Shown here: positions 6,793 through 15,255 of the stretch, in pieces
Position numbering within the stretch: position 1 is the first letter of the stretch
Layout: every line of letters begins with the position of its first letter
NCBI RefSeq assembly: GCF_004122035.1
Contig: NZ_SAXA01000005.1
Span: 62,001 to 126,000 of the forward strand
Source of the DNA: Ancylomarina salipaludis
Lineage (GTDB): Bacteria; Bacteroidota; Bacteroidia; Bacteroidales; Marinifilaceae
Direction: 5' to 3'
DNA length: 64,000 nucleotides
Notes under the pieces: generated by a model
The model's database searches: none
The model's input: only the letters and a program-made list of their open reading frames with translations
Told to the model about the DNA's origin: nothing
Position numbers and translations under genes: made by a program

Positions 6793-7149
6793 ATGCCAAC
6801 GACTGAAGTTGAAAAATCGAAAACACATATCCTGATCGAAATAATCGAATATCTTCCTAATTCCGTGGTCACCAAAACCATCATCCGAAAAACGACAGGA
6901 AATGTAAGTGTCATTGCTATTGATACAGGAGAAACTTTAGCCGAGAAAATCTCACCTTACGATACGTTTGTTCAAATCATTGAAGGTCAGGCAGAGCTTG
7001 TGATTGGTGAGGAGATGAATATACTTAAAACAGGTGAAGCGATCATTATTCCTGCCCATACACCTCATGCGGTTAAAGCCAATGAGCGGTTTAAAATGAT
7101 TGCAACTGTCATAAAAAGCGGCTATGATGAAGCGACATTATCAATATAA
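6793..7149 (+). CDS. cupin domain protein
   Basis: A 118-residue single-domain cupin. The two cupin motifs are visible as the SPYDTFVQIIEGQAELVIG strand pair near residues 56-74 and GEAIIIPAHTPHAVKA near 84-99. The second histidine motif (PAHTPH) is kept. The first motif lacks the usual HxH and shows YDTF instead, so metal binding may be partial or absent. Such small cupins are often stress- or sugar-related binding proteins. It follows the AraC-type gene and ends at a perfect 16-bp hairpin. Confidence 0.8.
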   Translation: MPTTEVEKSKTHILIEIIEYLPNSVVTKTIIRKTTGNVSVIAIDTGETLAEKISPYDTFVQIIEGQAELVIGEEMNILKTGEAIIIPAHTPHAVKANERFKMIATVIKSGYDEATLSI

Positions 7150-7184
7150 GGATATTTTGATCTCACTAAATCATTTTATAAGGG

Positions 7185-7227
7185 GAGCGGTTCTTTACTA
7201 AAATTAGTAAAGAACCGCTCTCGTTTT
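7185..7227. terminator. strong bidirectional terminator
   Basis: Perfect 16-bp arms (7185-7200 and 7205-7220) with a 4-base loop AAAT lie between the cupin gene and the convergent small membrane protein gene. The plus side is followed by TCGTTTT. Its position suits termination from both sides. Confidence 0.8.
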
Positions 7228-7251
7228 GATGCCACTGAAGGCATTGTGTTG

Positions 7252-7404
7252 TTAGATTTTTTTACCCTTGATAAGCCTGAAAAGGATTGCAATAAGCGCA
7301 ATAACAAGTAGTATATGAATTATACTTCCGGTACTGTACGCAAAAAATCCGATTGCCCATCCTATTAGCAATATTGCAGCTATTATATACAATAAATCTC
7401 CCAT
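7252..7404 (-). CDS. lmo0937-type small membrane protein (DUF5670-like)
   Basis: This 50-residue protein starts MGDLLYIIAAILLIGWAIGF, has a glycine-serine turn, a second hydrophobic segment (IIHILLVIALIAILF) and a basic end RLIKGKK. Two short membrane helices with the WAIGFFA signature match the lmo0937/DUF5670 family, which is common next to stress proteins. The ATG at 7402-7404 and the stop at 7252-7254 were read directly from the sequence. Its role in the inner membrane is unknown. Confidence 0.85.
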   Translation of the reverse strand: MGDLLYIIAAILLIGWAIGFFAYSTGSIIHILLVIALIAILFRLIKGKKI

Positions 7405-7639
7405 GATGGTAAATATTAAAAATGAATAAAAACGAATAATGGATTACAATACAAAGTTATTTTTCATCACACTTTAAATCATTCCATTATTCTTTAAATG
7501 AGTTACATCAGTCACAGATAGGTAGTCATCAGATTCTGAATTCGTTTCCCAGAATGAATGTTCAGCTGTAACACCTTAAACTTTCCTGTATCCTGCCTTT
7601 ATATATTTTGTCTGAAAATCAGACAAGCTGATGAAAATA

Positions 7640-8092
7640 TTACTTGACATTATCGACGGTTAGGTCTTTAAATGTTTTACCTAACTCATCCATATCATGC
7701 TTGAATTCCCTTTTAAATTTTGACCAGTTATCCTGTCCGTCTTCTTTGTAATCTTCCAACTTCTTTTTCAGTTCCTTGTTTTTTTGTTCGAGGATAGCCA
7801 GCTTCTTTTCGTATTCGTCCTTTACGTCCCCTTTTTCATTTGCTATTTTCACCTTGAATTCGGCAATGCTTTTTTCAATAGCGTTTATTTTTTCTTCAGA
7901 TTCTTTTTTAAATTGTTGAATAGAATCATTTATAACGATGTTTAGATCTTCTTTAGCTCTAACCATTTCATCCTTTGCCTCCTTCACATTCTCTTTGGCC
8001 TTTTCAACTTTGCTCTTTGAGTACTGGCAACCGGTAATCATTGTTCCTGCCATAATCGTTGCCATGGCAAGGGTACAAATTGTCTTTTTCAT
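7640..8092 (-). CDS. coiled-coil lipoprotein
   Basis: The 150-residue protein has a signal peptide ending in the lipobox MITGC (Cys22). From residue 27 to about 125 it is a highly charged K/E-rich coiled coil, ending KTFKDLTVDNVK. It is predicted to be anchored in the outer or inner membrane and to extend into the periplasm. The next gene on the same strand, upstream, is an OmpA-family protein, and the small lmo0937-type protein lies downstream, so the group may be an envelope-stress set. No enzymatic motif is seen. Confidence 0.75.
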   Translation of the reverse strand: MKKTICTLAMATIMAGTMITGCQYSKSKVEKAKENVKEAKDEMVRAKEDLNIVINDSIQQFKKESEEKINAIEKSIAEFKVKIANEKGDVKDEYEKKLAILEQKNKELKKKLEDYKEDGQDNWSKFKREFKHDMDELGKTFKDLTVDNVK

Positions 8093-8230
8093 GATGTTTG
8101 TTTAAATTTAATTACTTGTAAATAAAGGTACCCATCAACGAATGGTCAGTTAACTGATACCTTTTTAATAAACACTAGACTAGTGTGAATCAATAATCCG
8201 GTACGTTTCTTATTTTCTTTCTTTTTGCGT

Positions 8231-9754
8231 TTACATATTTGTTGCATTCGCAGTATCTAATACTCTTTTAACTTTAATGACAACATCTATACGCCTGTTT
8301 TTTAACCTGCCATATTTTGTTTCATTGTTTTCAATAGGTTTACTTTCACCATATCCAACAGATGCAATATTTGACTGGTTATAATTCGGCATATTTGCCA
8401 TTAAATATGTTTTTACTGCATCGGCTCTTTTTTGAGATAAAGTCAAATTCATACTATCCCCACCCTGAGAATCTGTATGCCCTTGAATGACAATTTGGCT
8501 TTCGGAGAATATATTGATGGCTTTTTGAACCTTGGACAATAAAAGGTAGTTTTCAGGTTTCACTTCGGCACTTCCTACATCAAAATTGAAACCGGTCATT
8601 CGTAGAATTATGTCATTCCCCTGACGAAATACACTGGCTTCAGTCAGATCAAACATATTAAAAACCTCATCAAATTTCTGACTAACCTTTTCTTCATAAG
8701 CTATTTGATCCTTCAACATCTTTTGTTTAGTTGTGGCATCAGCAATTTGTTCTTGTTGCTCACTTCCCATTGCTTCAATTTGTTGAATATTTGCAGCAAT
8801 TTGCTTTGTTTGATTTGCATTGGTTGTTTCGCAAACATTTAGCATATGGTTAAGCTTGAAAATACTGTCTTTCAGAATATTTACATTTACCGATATTTTC
8901 TCAGCTGCGACACGGCTACCTTCATCAAATTTAACCGAAATACCAGTCACATCCCCAATTTGTGTGAGATACGATTCACCCTTTAAGATTAGATCTTCAA
9001 TTTCCTTATCCTGATCATCAATCTTCTTAATATAGTTTACAAGATAAATAGCATGACTTGCTTCGTATTCTGCATTTTTTGCAAGCATACGTGGCTTATC
9101 GGTATCATAACGTTCCGTTTCTAAAGCTGTTTGTCCCTCTTTCAAACTCATTTTGGCTTTCTTCAGGGTTTTGGGGGCATATTTTTCGGCCCTCATATCT
9201 TCCGCATTGGCAATTAATTGTCTGGCACCATTAAACAAATTTGATTTAATCGCGGCAAGTTCTGCCTGACGGTATAAATCATATGCTTCCTTCCCTTTTT
9301 CTTTGGCCCGACTTGAATTACCTTTTTCGTATTGATGTGTAGCATCTATAAATTTATCTTCAGCTTCATTCCACATTGCCTTTTCGTATGTGTTTGCAGC
9401 TGCATCCAAGGCATCATCCCTTGCATTAAGAGTTTCAGAAAAAAGCACTTCCATTACATCAATTTCGCTGGTTGACTTTTGAAAATATTTAACAGCTTCT
9501 CTCAAATATTCTTTAATATCAGCCAGGTTATTATTGTTTTCATAAGTTGAATTGGCTTTTACGTAGTACTTTTTCCCTTCATTAAAATTTGAAGGAGATA
9601 ATATTTCTGCCCGTTTGTCAATTGCGTATTGATATGCTTTCTTTGCATCATTAAATATGATTGTTTTAGCATCCTGAGCAAATAGATTATACGTGTAAAA
9701 CAGACTTACAAGTACACTTATAATCAATAGTTTGGTTTTTGCAAATTTTTTCAT
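8231..9754 (-). CDS. OmpA-family outer-membrane-associated protein
   Basis: The protein has 507 residues. A signal peptide (hydrophobic stretch ending LFAQ) is followed by a long alanine- and lysine-rich helical region with TPR- or DUF4398-like repeats (YEKAMWNEAEDKFIDA; KEAYDLYRQAELAA). A coiled coil follows near residues 320-350, and then a C-terminal OmpA peptidoglycan-binding domain with GFNFDVGSAEVKPEN, IVIQGHTDSQGG and LSQKRADAVKTYL. The C-domain binds peptidoglycan; the N-part probably spans the periplasm. It is monocistronic or grouped with the lipoprotein gene 138 bases downstream. Confidence 0.88.
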   Translation of the reverse strand: MKKFAKTKLLIISVLVSLFYTYNLFAQDAKTIIFNDAKKAYQYAIDKRAEILSPSNFNEGKKYYVKANSTYENNNNLADIKEYLREAVKYFQKSTSEIDVMEVLFSETLNARDDALDAAANTYEKAMWNEAEDKFIDATHQYEKGNSSRAKEKGKEAYDLYRQAELAAIKSNLFNGARQLIANAEDMRAEKYAPKTLKKAKMSLKEGQTALETERYDTDKPRMLAKNAEYEASHAIYLVNYIKKIDDQDKEIEDLILKGESYLTQIGDVTGISVKFDEGSRVAAEKISVNVNILKDSIFKLNHMLNVCETTNANQTKQIAANIQQIEAMGSEQQEQIADATTKQKMLKDQIAYEEKVSQKFDEVFNMFDLTEASVFRQGNDIILRMTGFNFDVGSAEVKPENYLLLSKVQKAINIFSESQIVIQGHTDSQGGDSMNLTLSQKRADAVKTYLMANMPNYNQSNIASVGYGESKPIENNETKYGRLKNRRIDVVIKVKRVLDTANATNM

Positions 9755-10142
9755 AGTTGTATTTTTTTTATTGAAAAAATGAGTTCTTACAGCATCAGCA
9801 ACTTTAGTCTAATCGCGCCAATATTAACCCGACCGATAATCTTATTGAGATTTATCGGGTTATGATAAATATTTATGGTGTTTTAAATATTTACTCTACT
9901 GAGAATTCGATGTGAAACTATTTCACTGTACAAAGGTGAGACCTTAAGTGCTAAAAAACATTACACAATTAGAGGAATAAGTTGCATAATTCTCACATTT
10001 TCAATCGATGTCAATGTCCTGTAGGATCGCTTTTGGGCATAAATCCGGATCAGTATAGAGAAGAAAACGTATTAAAAAAGAAAATAGCTATCTGGAAAAC
10101 CGAATAGCTATTTAAATGCATATTTTTATTAATCTGTAATGC
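9755..10142. other. intergenic region with a decayed coding fragment
   Basis: The right part of this 388-base stretch contains the short open stretch described at 10018-10107. The left part is the promoter region of the OmpA-family gene, including a minor ATAAA-rich segment. An inverted segment (CGATAATC...GATTTATCG) near 9834-9860 can form a stem. Confidence 0.4.
10018..10107 (+). pseudogene. possible C-terminal gene remnant
   Basis: A 29-codon open stretch with plausible coding composition encodes PVGSLLGINPDQYREE followed by a lysine-rich end and a stop at 10105-10107. There is no start codon or upstream coding, so it looks like the tail of a lost gene next to another broken gene end (10143-10328). 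The family cannot be named. Confidence 0.25.
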
Positions 10143-10328
10143 TTATTTAGGACGACACATTGTCAGATGTTTGATTTGATTCTGCAGCTCATGTTGAAAT
10201 TTGAAAGAGGAGATTTTGTGTAGCTGGAGATAACTGCAATTATTAAAGAGCATGAGAGCTTCAAGCTCTTTGGTCAGGGCATGAGCAAAGGCTTCGGTTT
10301 TTACCAAGTCATCTTCCAGCACGAGATG
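10143..10328 (-). pseudogene. truncated second copy of the AlkX/YcaQ C-terminus
   Basis: The minus strand encodes HLVLEDDLVKTEAFAHAL and continues to a stop at 10143-10145. This matches the last part of the neighbouring glycosylase (HLVLEDGLVKTEAFAHAL near residue 345), then drifts (LMLFNNCSYLQLH versus FMNFNGCSSIQVH) and has a different, longer tail. Only about 60 codons remain and there is no start. It sits 25 bases downstream of the GNAT gene, so that gene lies between an intact glycosylase gene and this fragment. Confidence 0.85.
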
Positions 10329-10353
10329 TTTTTAGTCTGCTTTCGTTTCTTTG

Positions 10354-10800
10354 CTATATCTCTTTAGCAAAGCATAGGCTGTCAGCTATTTCCGCAAGCT
10401 TACCATACTTCTCAATCTGCCTGTAAGCATTCCTTGTATACAGCCTGTTTGCCTCAGGCTGATTCTTACCTGTGAATAATATACATCTGGAACTCCCCAA
10501 TTCTTTAGCCCACTTCTCTAATTCAGACAGCATATGGGTTCCAATTCGTTTTCCTCTGACTTCAGGCGAAACATACATTCTCTTTATTTCCATGGTGTTC
10601 AGGTCGTATGCTGCTATGGCACCACATCCGATTGGCTTATCATTTTCATAAGCCAAAACAACGTATTTTATATTCGCAATTGTATTGAATTGAGATAAAG
10701 GATGATTCGCACCATCTCTTTCAGCAAGGTCAGAATTCAGCAATTGAACCAGTTTTATGAACTCTTGATTTTCGGAATTTGTTCTTACAATCGTTATCAT
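10354..10800 (-). CDS. GNAT family N-acetyltransferase
   Basis: The 148-residue protein shows the GNAT fold: beta strand KYVVLAYENDKPIGCGAI, then MEIKRMYVSPEVRGKRIG with the acetyl-CoA loop (R/Q-x-x-G-x-G/A, here RGKRIG) near residues 82-87. The helix HMLSELEKWAKELG and NRLYTRNAYRQIEKYG at the C-terminus complete it. It probably transfers acetyl groups to a small molecule or protein amine; the substrate is unknown. It sits between the intact AlkX/YcaQ gene upstream and a truncated copy of its 3' end downstream. Confidence 0.87.
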   Translation of the reverse strand: MITIVRTNSENQEFIKLVQLLNSDLAERDGANHPLSQFNTIANIKYVVLAYENDKPIGCGAIAAYDLNTMEIKRMYVSPEVRGKRIGTHMLSELEKWAKELGSSRCILFTGKNQPEANRLYTRNAYRQIEKYGKLAEIADSLCFAKEI

Positions 10801-10874
10801 ATGCTTTTTATATGAGGCGCAAGCTACCCGCTGGATGCCTTATGTCCACTATTGTGGTCAGTTATTATTGATTA

Positions 10875-12068
10875 TCAAAATCCAAGGCATTGAAGCGCAT
10901 TTTTAAAACCTGCAGGTGTCGTTTGGTGTACTTGAATTGAGCTGCAGCCGTTAAAGTTCATAAAGGCGGCCAGTTCTTTTGCCAGGGCATGGGCAAAGGC
11001 CTCAGTTTTTACCAAGCCATCTTCCAGTACCAGATGCTTTATATGCAGCACGGCTGTCTTTCTGTCGGCTTTGCAGTCTATGCGAGCGACCAGTTTCCCA
11101 TCCCATAAAATCGGTAAGGAGAAATAGCCATATTGGCGTTTGTCTTCGGGAAGATAGCACTCAATTTGATAGTTAAAATTGAAGAGAGCCTGCATGCGTT
11201 TTCGCTGAATCAGCAGGTTGTCGAAAGGAGAGAGGATCTTTAGTTTGCTTCGGGAAAGCGGTTTGTTCAGGAGCTCCAATGCATTGGGCAAGGCATAATA
11301 GCTGTTGCCGGCAGTCTGTATTTGTGTCAGTTCGCCATTGGCAAGCAACTCCTTAAGAGCGGCAGCAAGTTCTTTTTTAGTATTTTTCAGCAAAAAAGCG
11401 ATTTCGGGAGCAAGTCCCAGTCCATTAGCTTCCAGATATCGTGTAACCAGAAAACGGGCATATTCCTCAGTTGTGGGGATGCGGGTATCTACCTCTTTGG
11501 GCAGAACCCGTTCGGTCAGGTCGTACACCTTATGGAAATTGTTGCGCAAAGGAATCATCAGTTCGCCCTGCATAAACAGGTGTTCCAGTGCACGTTTGGC
11601 AGGTTTGCTCATCCAGTCAAGTCGCTTTTTGCCTGTATGCTCAAAGTCTTTGGCCATTAAGGGGCCTTCGCTTTCAATTCGCTTGAGCACCTCACGCATC
11701 AATTTTTTATCGGGTTCGTACCAATGATTCTGCTCTCCACTGGCTATGGCCTGTTTGCGAACCAAGCTGTATCGGTAGTCGCTCATGGGCAGGTAGGCAG
11801 CTGCATGCGACCAGTATTCAAACACCTGCTTGTTGGCAATCAGCTGATCGAGATGGGCATTTTGGTAACGTGGGTTTCGATTCCATAAGGTATGGTGATG
11901 GGCCCGCTGCACCACCGAGATGGTGTCAATCTGAACATAGCCCAGCCGTTCGATAGCCGACAGGGTGGCGTCTAAGGCTGATCCTGTTTGTTTGGCAGGT
12001 GGCAACCCTTGCGAGAGCAGGACCAGTTTTCTGGCTTGTTGGGGTGAAAGGCTTTCTTTTTTTGTCAT
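10875..12068 (-). CDS. AlkX/YcaQ-type DNA glycosylase (winged helix, HTH_42)
   Basis: The 397-residue protein belongs to the YcaQ/AlkZ superfamily of winged-helix DNA glycosylases. The E. coli member unhooks interstrand crosslinks. The catalytic-site motif reads Q46-I47-D48 in GYVQIDTI, the QxD form typical of the AlkX branch as opposed to the QxQ form of AlkZ. Further family marks are RAHHHTLWNR, FEYWSHAAAYLPM and LSPFDNLLIQRKR near residue 280. It is cytoplasmic and acts in DNA repair. The length fits the family. A truncated copy of its C-terminus lies at 10143-10328. Confidence 0.88.
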   Translation of the reverse strand: MTKKESLSPQQARKLVLLSQGLPPAKQTGSALDATLSAIERLGYVQIDTISVVQRAHHHTLWNRNPRYQNAHLDQLIANKQVFEYWSHAAAYLPMSDYRYSLVRKQAIASGEQNHWYEPDKKLMREVLKRIESEGPLMAKDFEHTGKKRLDWMSKPAKRALEHLFMQGELMIPLRNNFHKVYDLTERVLPKEVDTRIPTTEEYARFLVTRYLEANGLGLAPEIAFLLKNTKKELAAALKELLANGELTQIQTAGNSYYALPNALELLNKPLSRSKLKILSPFDNLLIQRKRMQALFNFNYQIECYLPEDKRQYGYFSLPILWDGKLVARIDCKADRKTAVLHIKHLVLEDGLVKTEAFAHALAKELAAFMNFNGCSSIQVHQTTPAGFKNALQCLGF

Positions 12069-12097
12069 TGCTAAACTAAATGTTGTGTGCTGTATTT

Positions 12098-12712
12098 TTA
12101 TGGCTTTAAGAACTGTTCGCTTGTTAAAACCGAGGCATAAAAATAGTTCAAAGCACTTAAAAAGGATTTTTGGACTTCACTTGCCTTGACCGTTTCATTA
12201 TTTATTTCAAGATCTTTGGTTGCACAAGCATCTCCAATAACAAGGCATTCGAAACCAAAATCTTTTGCTGCTCGGGTTGTTGCATCCACGCACATATGGG
12301 TCATCATTCCACAAATAACCAATTTTTCGATACCCATATTTTTTAAATAATCCAGAAGATCAGTCTCTCTGAAACTATTGGGATAGTGCTTAATGATTAT
12401 CTTCTCGTTATTTAGTGGGCTAACACGCTCATTAATCTCTGCTCCTGGTGTTTGGGGGATAAAAAAAGCAGACTCTGGTCGTGTTGATAGATGTTGAATA
12501 TGAATGACGGGCATCTTATTTTTTCGAAAGGCATTTAATAGAAGCTTTGCATTGTCTCCGGCTTTTTCCGGATTGTAAAGTTCCATTTTACCGTCTTTAA
12601 AATAATCATTTTGAATATCAATTAATACTAAAGCTGTTTTCATATCTTTTACTTGTGCTTTTAATGAACAGATTGAAATGAGAAAGAATGCAATTACGAT
12701 TGTTTTTTTCAT
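12098..12712 (-). CDS. secreted isochorismatase-family cysteine hydrolase
   Basis: The 204-residue protein starts with a signal peptide (KKTIVIAFFLISICSLKAQ). The isochorismatase-like fold follows, with catalytic Asp in VLIDIQNDYF near residue 32, Lys in KHYPNSF near 108, and catalytic Cys in MTHMCVDATTRAA near 140. A signal peptide on this fold is unusual but known in Bacteroidota; the enzyme would act in the periplasm on an amide such as nicotinamide or a carbamate. The Crp/Fnr-type gene upstream on the same strand is probably its regulator or co-transcribed partner. Confidence 0.85.
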   Translation of the reverse strand: MKKTIVIAFFLISICSLKAQVKDMKTALVLIDIQNDYFKDGKMELYNPEKAGDNAKLLLNAFRKNKMPVIHIQHLSTRPESAFFIPQTPGAEINERVSPLNNEKIIIKHYPNSFRETDLLDYLKNMGIEKLVICGMMTHMCVDATTRAAKDFGFECLVIGDACATKDLEINNETVKASEVQKSFLSALNYFYASVLTSEQFLKP

Positions 12713-12756
12713 TTTAAATGAGGATTAAATTTTAAAACAAAACTAACCGAACGCGA

Positions 12757-13347
12757 TTAAACTTTCTCTTGATGCAGGTCAAGACTTTTTAATCTTGATA
12801 GCGTTTCAGGTCTCATTTTAAGATAAGAAGCTATAATGTATTGGGGAAATAATTGTTCGATTGAATGGCGTTGCTCAATTAAAAGCTCATATCTTTTCTT
12901 AGTTGAGAAGTTCATTAATGCCGTTTCTTTCAGGCATTTTCTGACAAAAAGCGTATCACTAAAAGCCTTAAAAAAGGTTAGCCAGTCTATAGACTTTTGT
13001 AAGTTTAAATATTTCTCATAGGGAATCACATATATTTCAACATCCATATTAGCCTTAAAGTTTGCCGGCGAAGGTGTTTGTGATAAAAAGCTTCGGTAGG
13101 ATGAAATTAAAGATGAAGCTTGGTATAATTCGTTCACCTGTATGTCTGTATTATCATCTTCAAAAAAAGAATATAAACTTCCCGATTTAACGATCCCAAT
13201 GTATGAACACACTTCACCTTCCCTAATGAAGAAATCATTTTTTTTCAGTCTTAATATTTCAGCTTCGTTTTTAAAATCGTTTTCAAACGCAACCGGAAGT
13301 TTTAGTTTCTCAAAGACTTGTTTTAATACTTGATTAGGTATCATCAT
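12757..13347 (-). CDS. Crp/Fnr-type cyclic-nucleotide-binding-domain regulator
   Basis: The N-terminal half is a cyclic-nucleotide-binding beta-barrel (KKNDFFIREGEVCSYIGIVKSGSLYSF). The C-terminus is a short helix-turn-helix ending FPQYIIASYLKMRPETLSRL, as in many Bacteroidota Crp-like regulators of about 195 residues. No Fe-S cysteine cluster is seen, so it is not a true FNR. I placed the start at the ATG at 13345-13347 rather than the TTG at 13363-13365. It is 45 bases upstream of the cysteine hydrolase gene. Confidence 0.85.
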   Translation of the reverse strand: MMIPNQVLKQVFEKLKLPVAFENDFKNEAEILRLKKNDFFIREGEVCSYIGIVKSGSLYSFFEDDNTDIQVNELYQASSLISSYRSFLSQTPSPANFKANMDVEIYVIPYEKYLNLQKSIDWLTFFKAFSDTLFVRKCLKETALMNFSTKKRYELLIEQRHSIEQLFPQYIIASYLKMRPETLSRLKSLDLHQEKV

Positions 13348-13684
13348 TTTCAAATTAATAGTCAATTGTTTAAATTACCCCTTAAAATTCAAGCTTTTCC
13401 TGTCTAAAGCGTTTGAATATTTTTCCATCAAAAATTGTTCTTCTTATCCGGATTAGGTATTTCTCAACAATCAAATCTAAGCAAAATCGAAAACTATCAG
13501 CTTTATCAGGCTTGAAATTATGATTCGATATGCTTATTTATTTTGGAAAACAAGGGCAGGGCTATGATGATTTTGAAGCTGCTGTGGCGGAAAATGAATT
13601 GGTGCTTTTTACCGGAATGAAAAATCCTCTTATCAATGCGATAAGAGGATTTGGTCTTCTTTTGATTTATAAAATGGCTGTACT
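13348..13684. other. intergenic region with a terminator
   Basis: No credible complete gene. A short open stretch from 13530 on the plus strand has no recognisable product. A perfect hairpin with AAATCCTCTTAT and ATAAGAGGATTT arms lies at 13622-13652. Confidence 0.45.
13622..13655. terminator. hairpin terminator near the small stress-like genes
   Basis: AAATCCTCTTAT (13622-13633) pairs with ATAAGAGGATTT (13641-13652) around an 8-base loop. It lies just downstream of the minus-strand gene at 13685-13888 and has A/T-rich flanks on both sides. Confidence 0.65.
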
Positions 13685-13888
13685 CTAGACTTCTTTTTTA
13701 TTTCGGATTATTTTTTTCACAAAGCGACAGACCAGATTACCGATGCTATTTTGAATCAGGTTTTCGGGGTTCCAATTGTTTTTGGCATTTCGAACAAAGT
13801 GGCTCAGTTTGTAGTAAGCCAATTCCCGTTCAAGCTGAAGGCGATATTTCTCTTTTTCGATATCCTTAAGTGATCTGTATCTGTTCAT
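13685..13888 (-). CDS. small basic protein of unknown function
   Basis: The 67-residue protein has many R, K and Y residues (MNRYRSLKDIEKEKYRLQLERELAYYKL) and the patterned end NLIQNSIGNLVCRFVKKIIRNKK. It has no signal or membrane segment. It is the last gene of a set with the holin-like and YtxH proteins, 57 bases apart. Similar small proteins accompany YtxH and DUF1469 genes in Bacteroidota, so a cell-envelope stress role is plausible but unproven. Confidence 0.6.
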   Translation of the reverse strand: MNRYRSLKDIEKEKYRLQLERELAYYKLSHFVRNAKNNWNPENLIQNSIGNLVCRFVKKIIRNKKEV

Positions 13889-13945
13889 CCGAAACTTTTT
13901 TTATCGTTAAGGGGCTTATACGTTTGTTATGTGAATTTAGTTTGT

Positions 13946-14302
13946 TTAATCCTGCTGCTTTTGACCGTATAGTATTTTATAAAAAAGTCTGATTAAAGGG
14001 CGCTCAATTAAGGGGCTTTTTAGCAAGTAAATCAGGCCTATCAATATCAGAAACAGGACGCCTGTTGCCACATAGCCTAATATTTCACTTTTTAAGATAT
14101 CAGTCAGCCAAACTGCTGTTCCAAATCCGAAGAAGAGTAAGGCGAACATGGCCAGTAAAAAGAAGAGGCTTGTTAAGCATAGAGCTACAGTAAAACGAAT
14201 AAGTTTTTCAAAAGCGGAAAACTTATAATAGTCTAGGTTGGAGTCGAAATACTCAGTCAGTAACTCTTTTAGTTGAGCGAATTGTTCCGGGATATTTTCC
14301 AA
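13946..14302 (-). CDS. phage-holin-like superfamily III (DUF1469-type) membrane protein
   Basis: The 118-residue protein has an N-terminal amphipathic helix (FAQLKELLTEYFDSNLDYYKF). Two hydrophobic membrane helices follow (VALCLTSLFFLLAMFALLFFGFG and ILGYVATGVLFLILIGLIYLL), then a basic tail. This layout fits the holin superfamily III / DUF1469 proteins, which despite the name are usually chromosomal envelope proteins. It lies 59 bases downstream of the YtxH gene, suggesting one operon. Confidence 0.75.
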   Translation of the reverse strand: MENIPEQFAQLKELLTEYFDSNLDYYKFSAFEKLIRFTVALCLTSLFFLLAMFALLFFGFGTAVWLTDILKSEILGYVATGVLFLILIGLIYLLKSPLIERPLIRLFYKILYGQKQQD

Positions 14303-14361
14303 TGCAACAGTTTTTTTTGTGAACTAATTTTTAGTAGGGAGAACCAATATGCTTATCAGGA

Positions 14362-14622
14362 TCAGGTTTCTTTTTCTTTTTCCTTTCTTTTGAAGGAATC
14401 AATTTTTTTCTCCAGATCATCGATTAACTCATCGATTTTGTCCCGTACTTTTTCCATATTTTTCTCAAATGCGGCTTCAAATTCTTCTACTTTTTCTTTT
14501 GCCTTTTTCTTCATTTTCTTACGGGTTACTTCCCCTTTGTCCGGAGCATAAAGAATTCCTAAACCAACACCTATTGCGCAGCCTGCTAATAAAGCTGCAA
14601 AAAGACCACCTGAATTAGACAT
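14362..14622 (-). CDS. YtxH domain protein
   Basis: The 86-residue protein starts with a glycine- and alanine-rich membrane helix (GLFAALLAGCAIGVGLGILYAPDKG). A long K/E-rich coiled coil follows (TRKKMKKKAKEKVEEF...). LYAPDKGxxTRKK is the YtxH signature. YtxH proteins are general-stress envelope proteins. It heads a three-gene set with the holin-like protein and the 67-residue basic protein. Confidence 0.85.
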   Translation of the reverse strand: MSNSGGLFAALLAGCAIGVGLGILYAPDKGEVTRKKMKKKAKEKVEEFEAAFEKNMEKVRDKIDELIDDLEKKIDSFKRKEKEKET

Positions 14623-14875
14623 AATTTAATGTTTTAAATGAAACAATATAAATAGTAGAATGTTTTGATTCGTAATGTGTTACATAAAATTAGTGAATTG
14701 TGGGTTAGGAGTCAATTATTTTTTACCGATGATATCGGGTTTTTGATTTGTTTGTATTTTCTGGTGTATTGCTTAGGCAAGATACAGTTTGTTTGATCGA
14801 ATCATTTGGTGGTGTGAAAATTAAAAGGTTGTAAATCTATTGTTTGCAGCCTTTTGTTTTTCCAATTCATTCGTC

Positions 14876-15250
14876 TTACCAGGGTTTTTCAAAGCTCGAC
14901 TTATTAAAATCCTTTTTGTAATCTTTAAAAATACTAATCCTGGCATTTTTTAAGTTGAGTTGATCTTTTTCGCCGAATATTCTTGATAAAAGGGCTATGG
15001 GAGTCAGGAACAGATAGAAGATAAGAGATAAAACAATATTGGGAACGATAAGGCTCATGACCCAGGCCAGTTTCATCCACAAAAAGTCAATCTGTTTCGC
15101 CAGAAAAGGAGATACGATACCCAATATACCAATAATGACAGCTGCATTAAATGCCCATCTCCAATGACTGATAGAAAATACAATGAGCATCCCCACCGTA
15201 ATTACCAAAACGGTTTTGATAGGATCCGATTTTGCTTGCATTTGTTTCAT
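14876..15250 (-). CDS. SxtJ family membrane protein
   Basis: The 124-residue protein has three or four hydrophobic helices: TVLVITVGMLIVFSISHWRW, AAVIIGILGIVSPFLAKQIDFLWMKLAW, and VPNIVLSLIFYLFLTPIALLSRIFG. The IDFLWMKLAW and LTPIALLSRIFG segments mark the SxtJ family. It is encoded 5 bases after the DUF5989 gene, which in turn follows a carbamoyltransferase gene. The same trio recurs in many bacteria and is probably linked to an exported carbamoylated product. Confidence 0.85.
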   Translation of the reverse strand: MKQMQAKSDPIKTVLVITVGMLIVFSISHWRWAFNAAVIIGILGIVSPFLAKQIDFLWMKLAWVMSLIVPNIVLSLIFYLFLTPIALLSRIFGEKDQLNLKNARISIFKDYKKDFNKSSFEKPW

Positions 15251-15255
15251 AGCGT

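Noticed and set aside
13530-13688. Short plus-strand ORF beginning MLIYFGKQGQGYDDF
   Set aside because: No recognisable family, contains the terminator hairpin, and overlaps the next gene's 3' end. It may be a gene remnant but cannot be supported.
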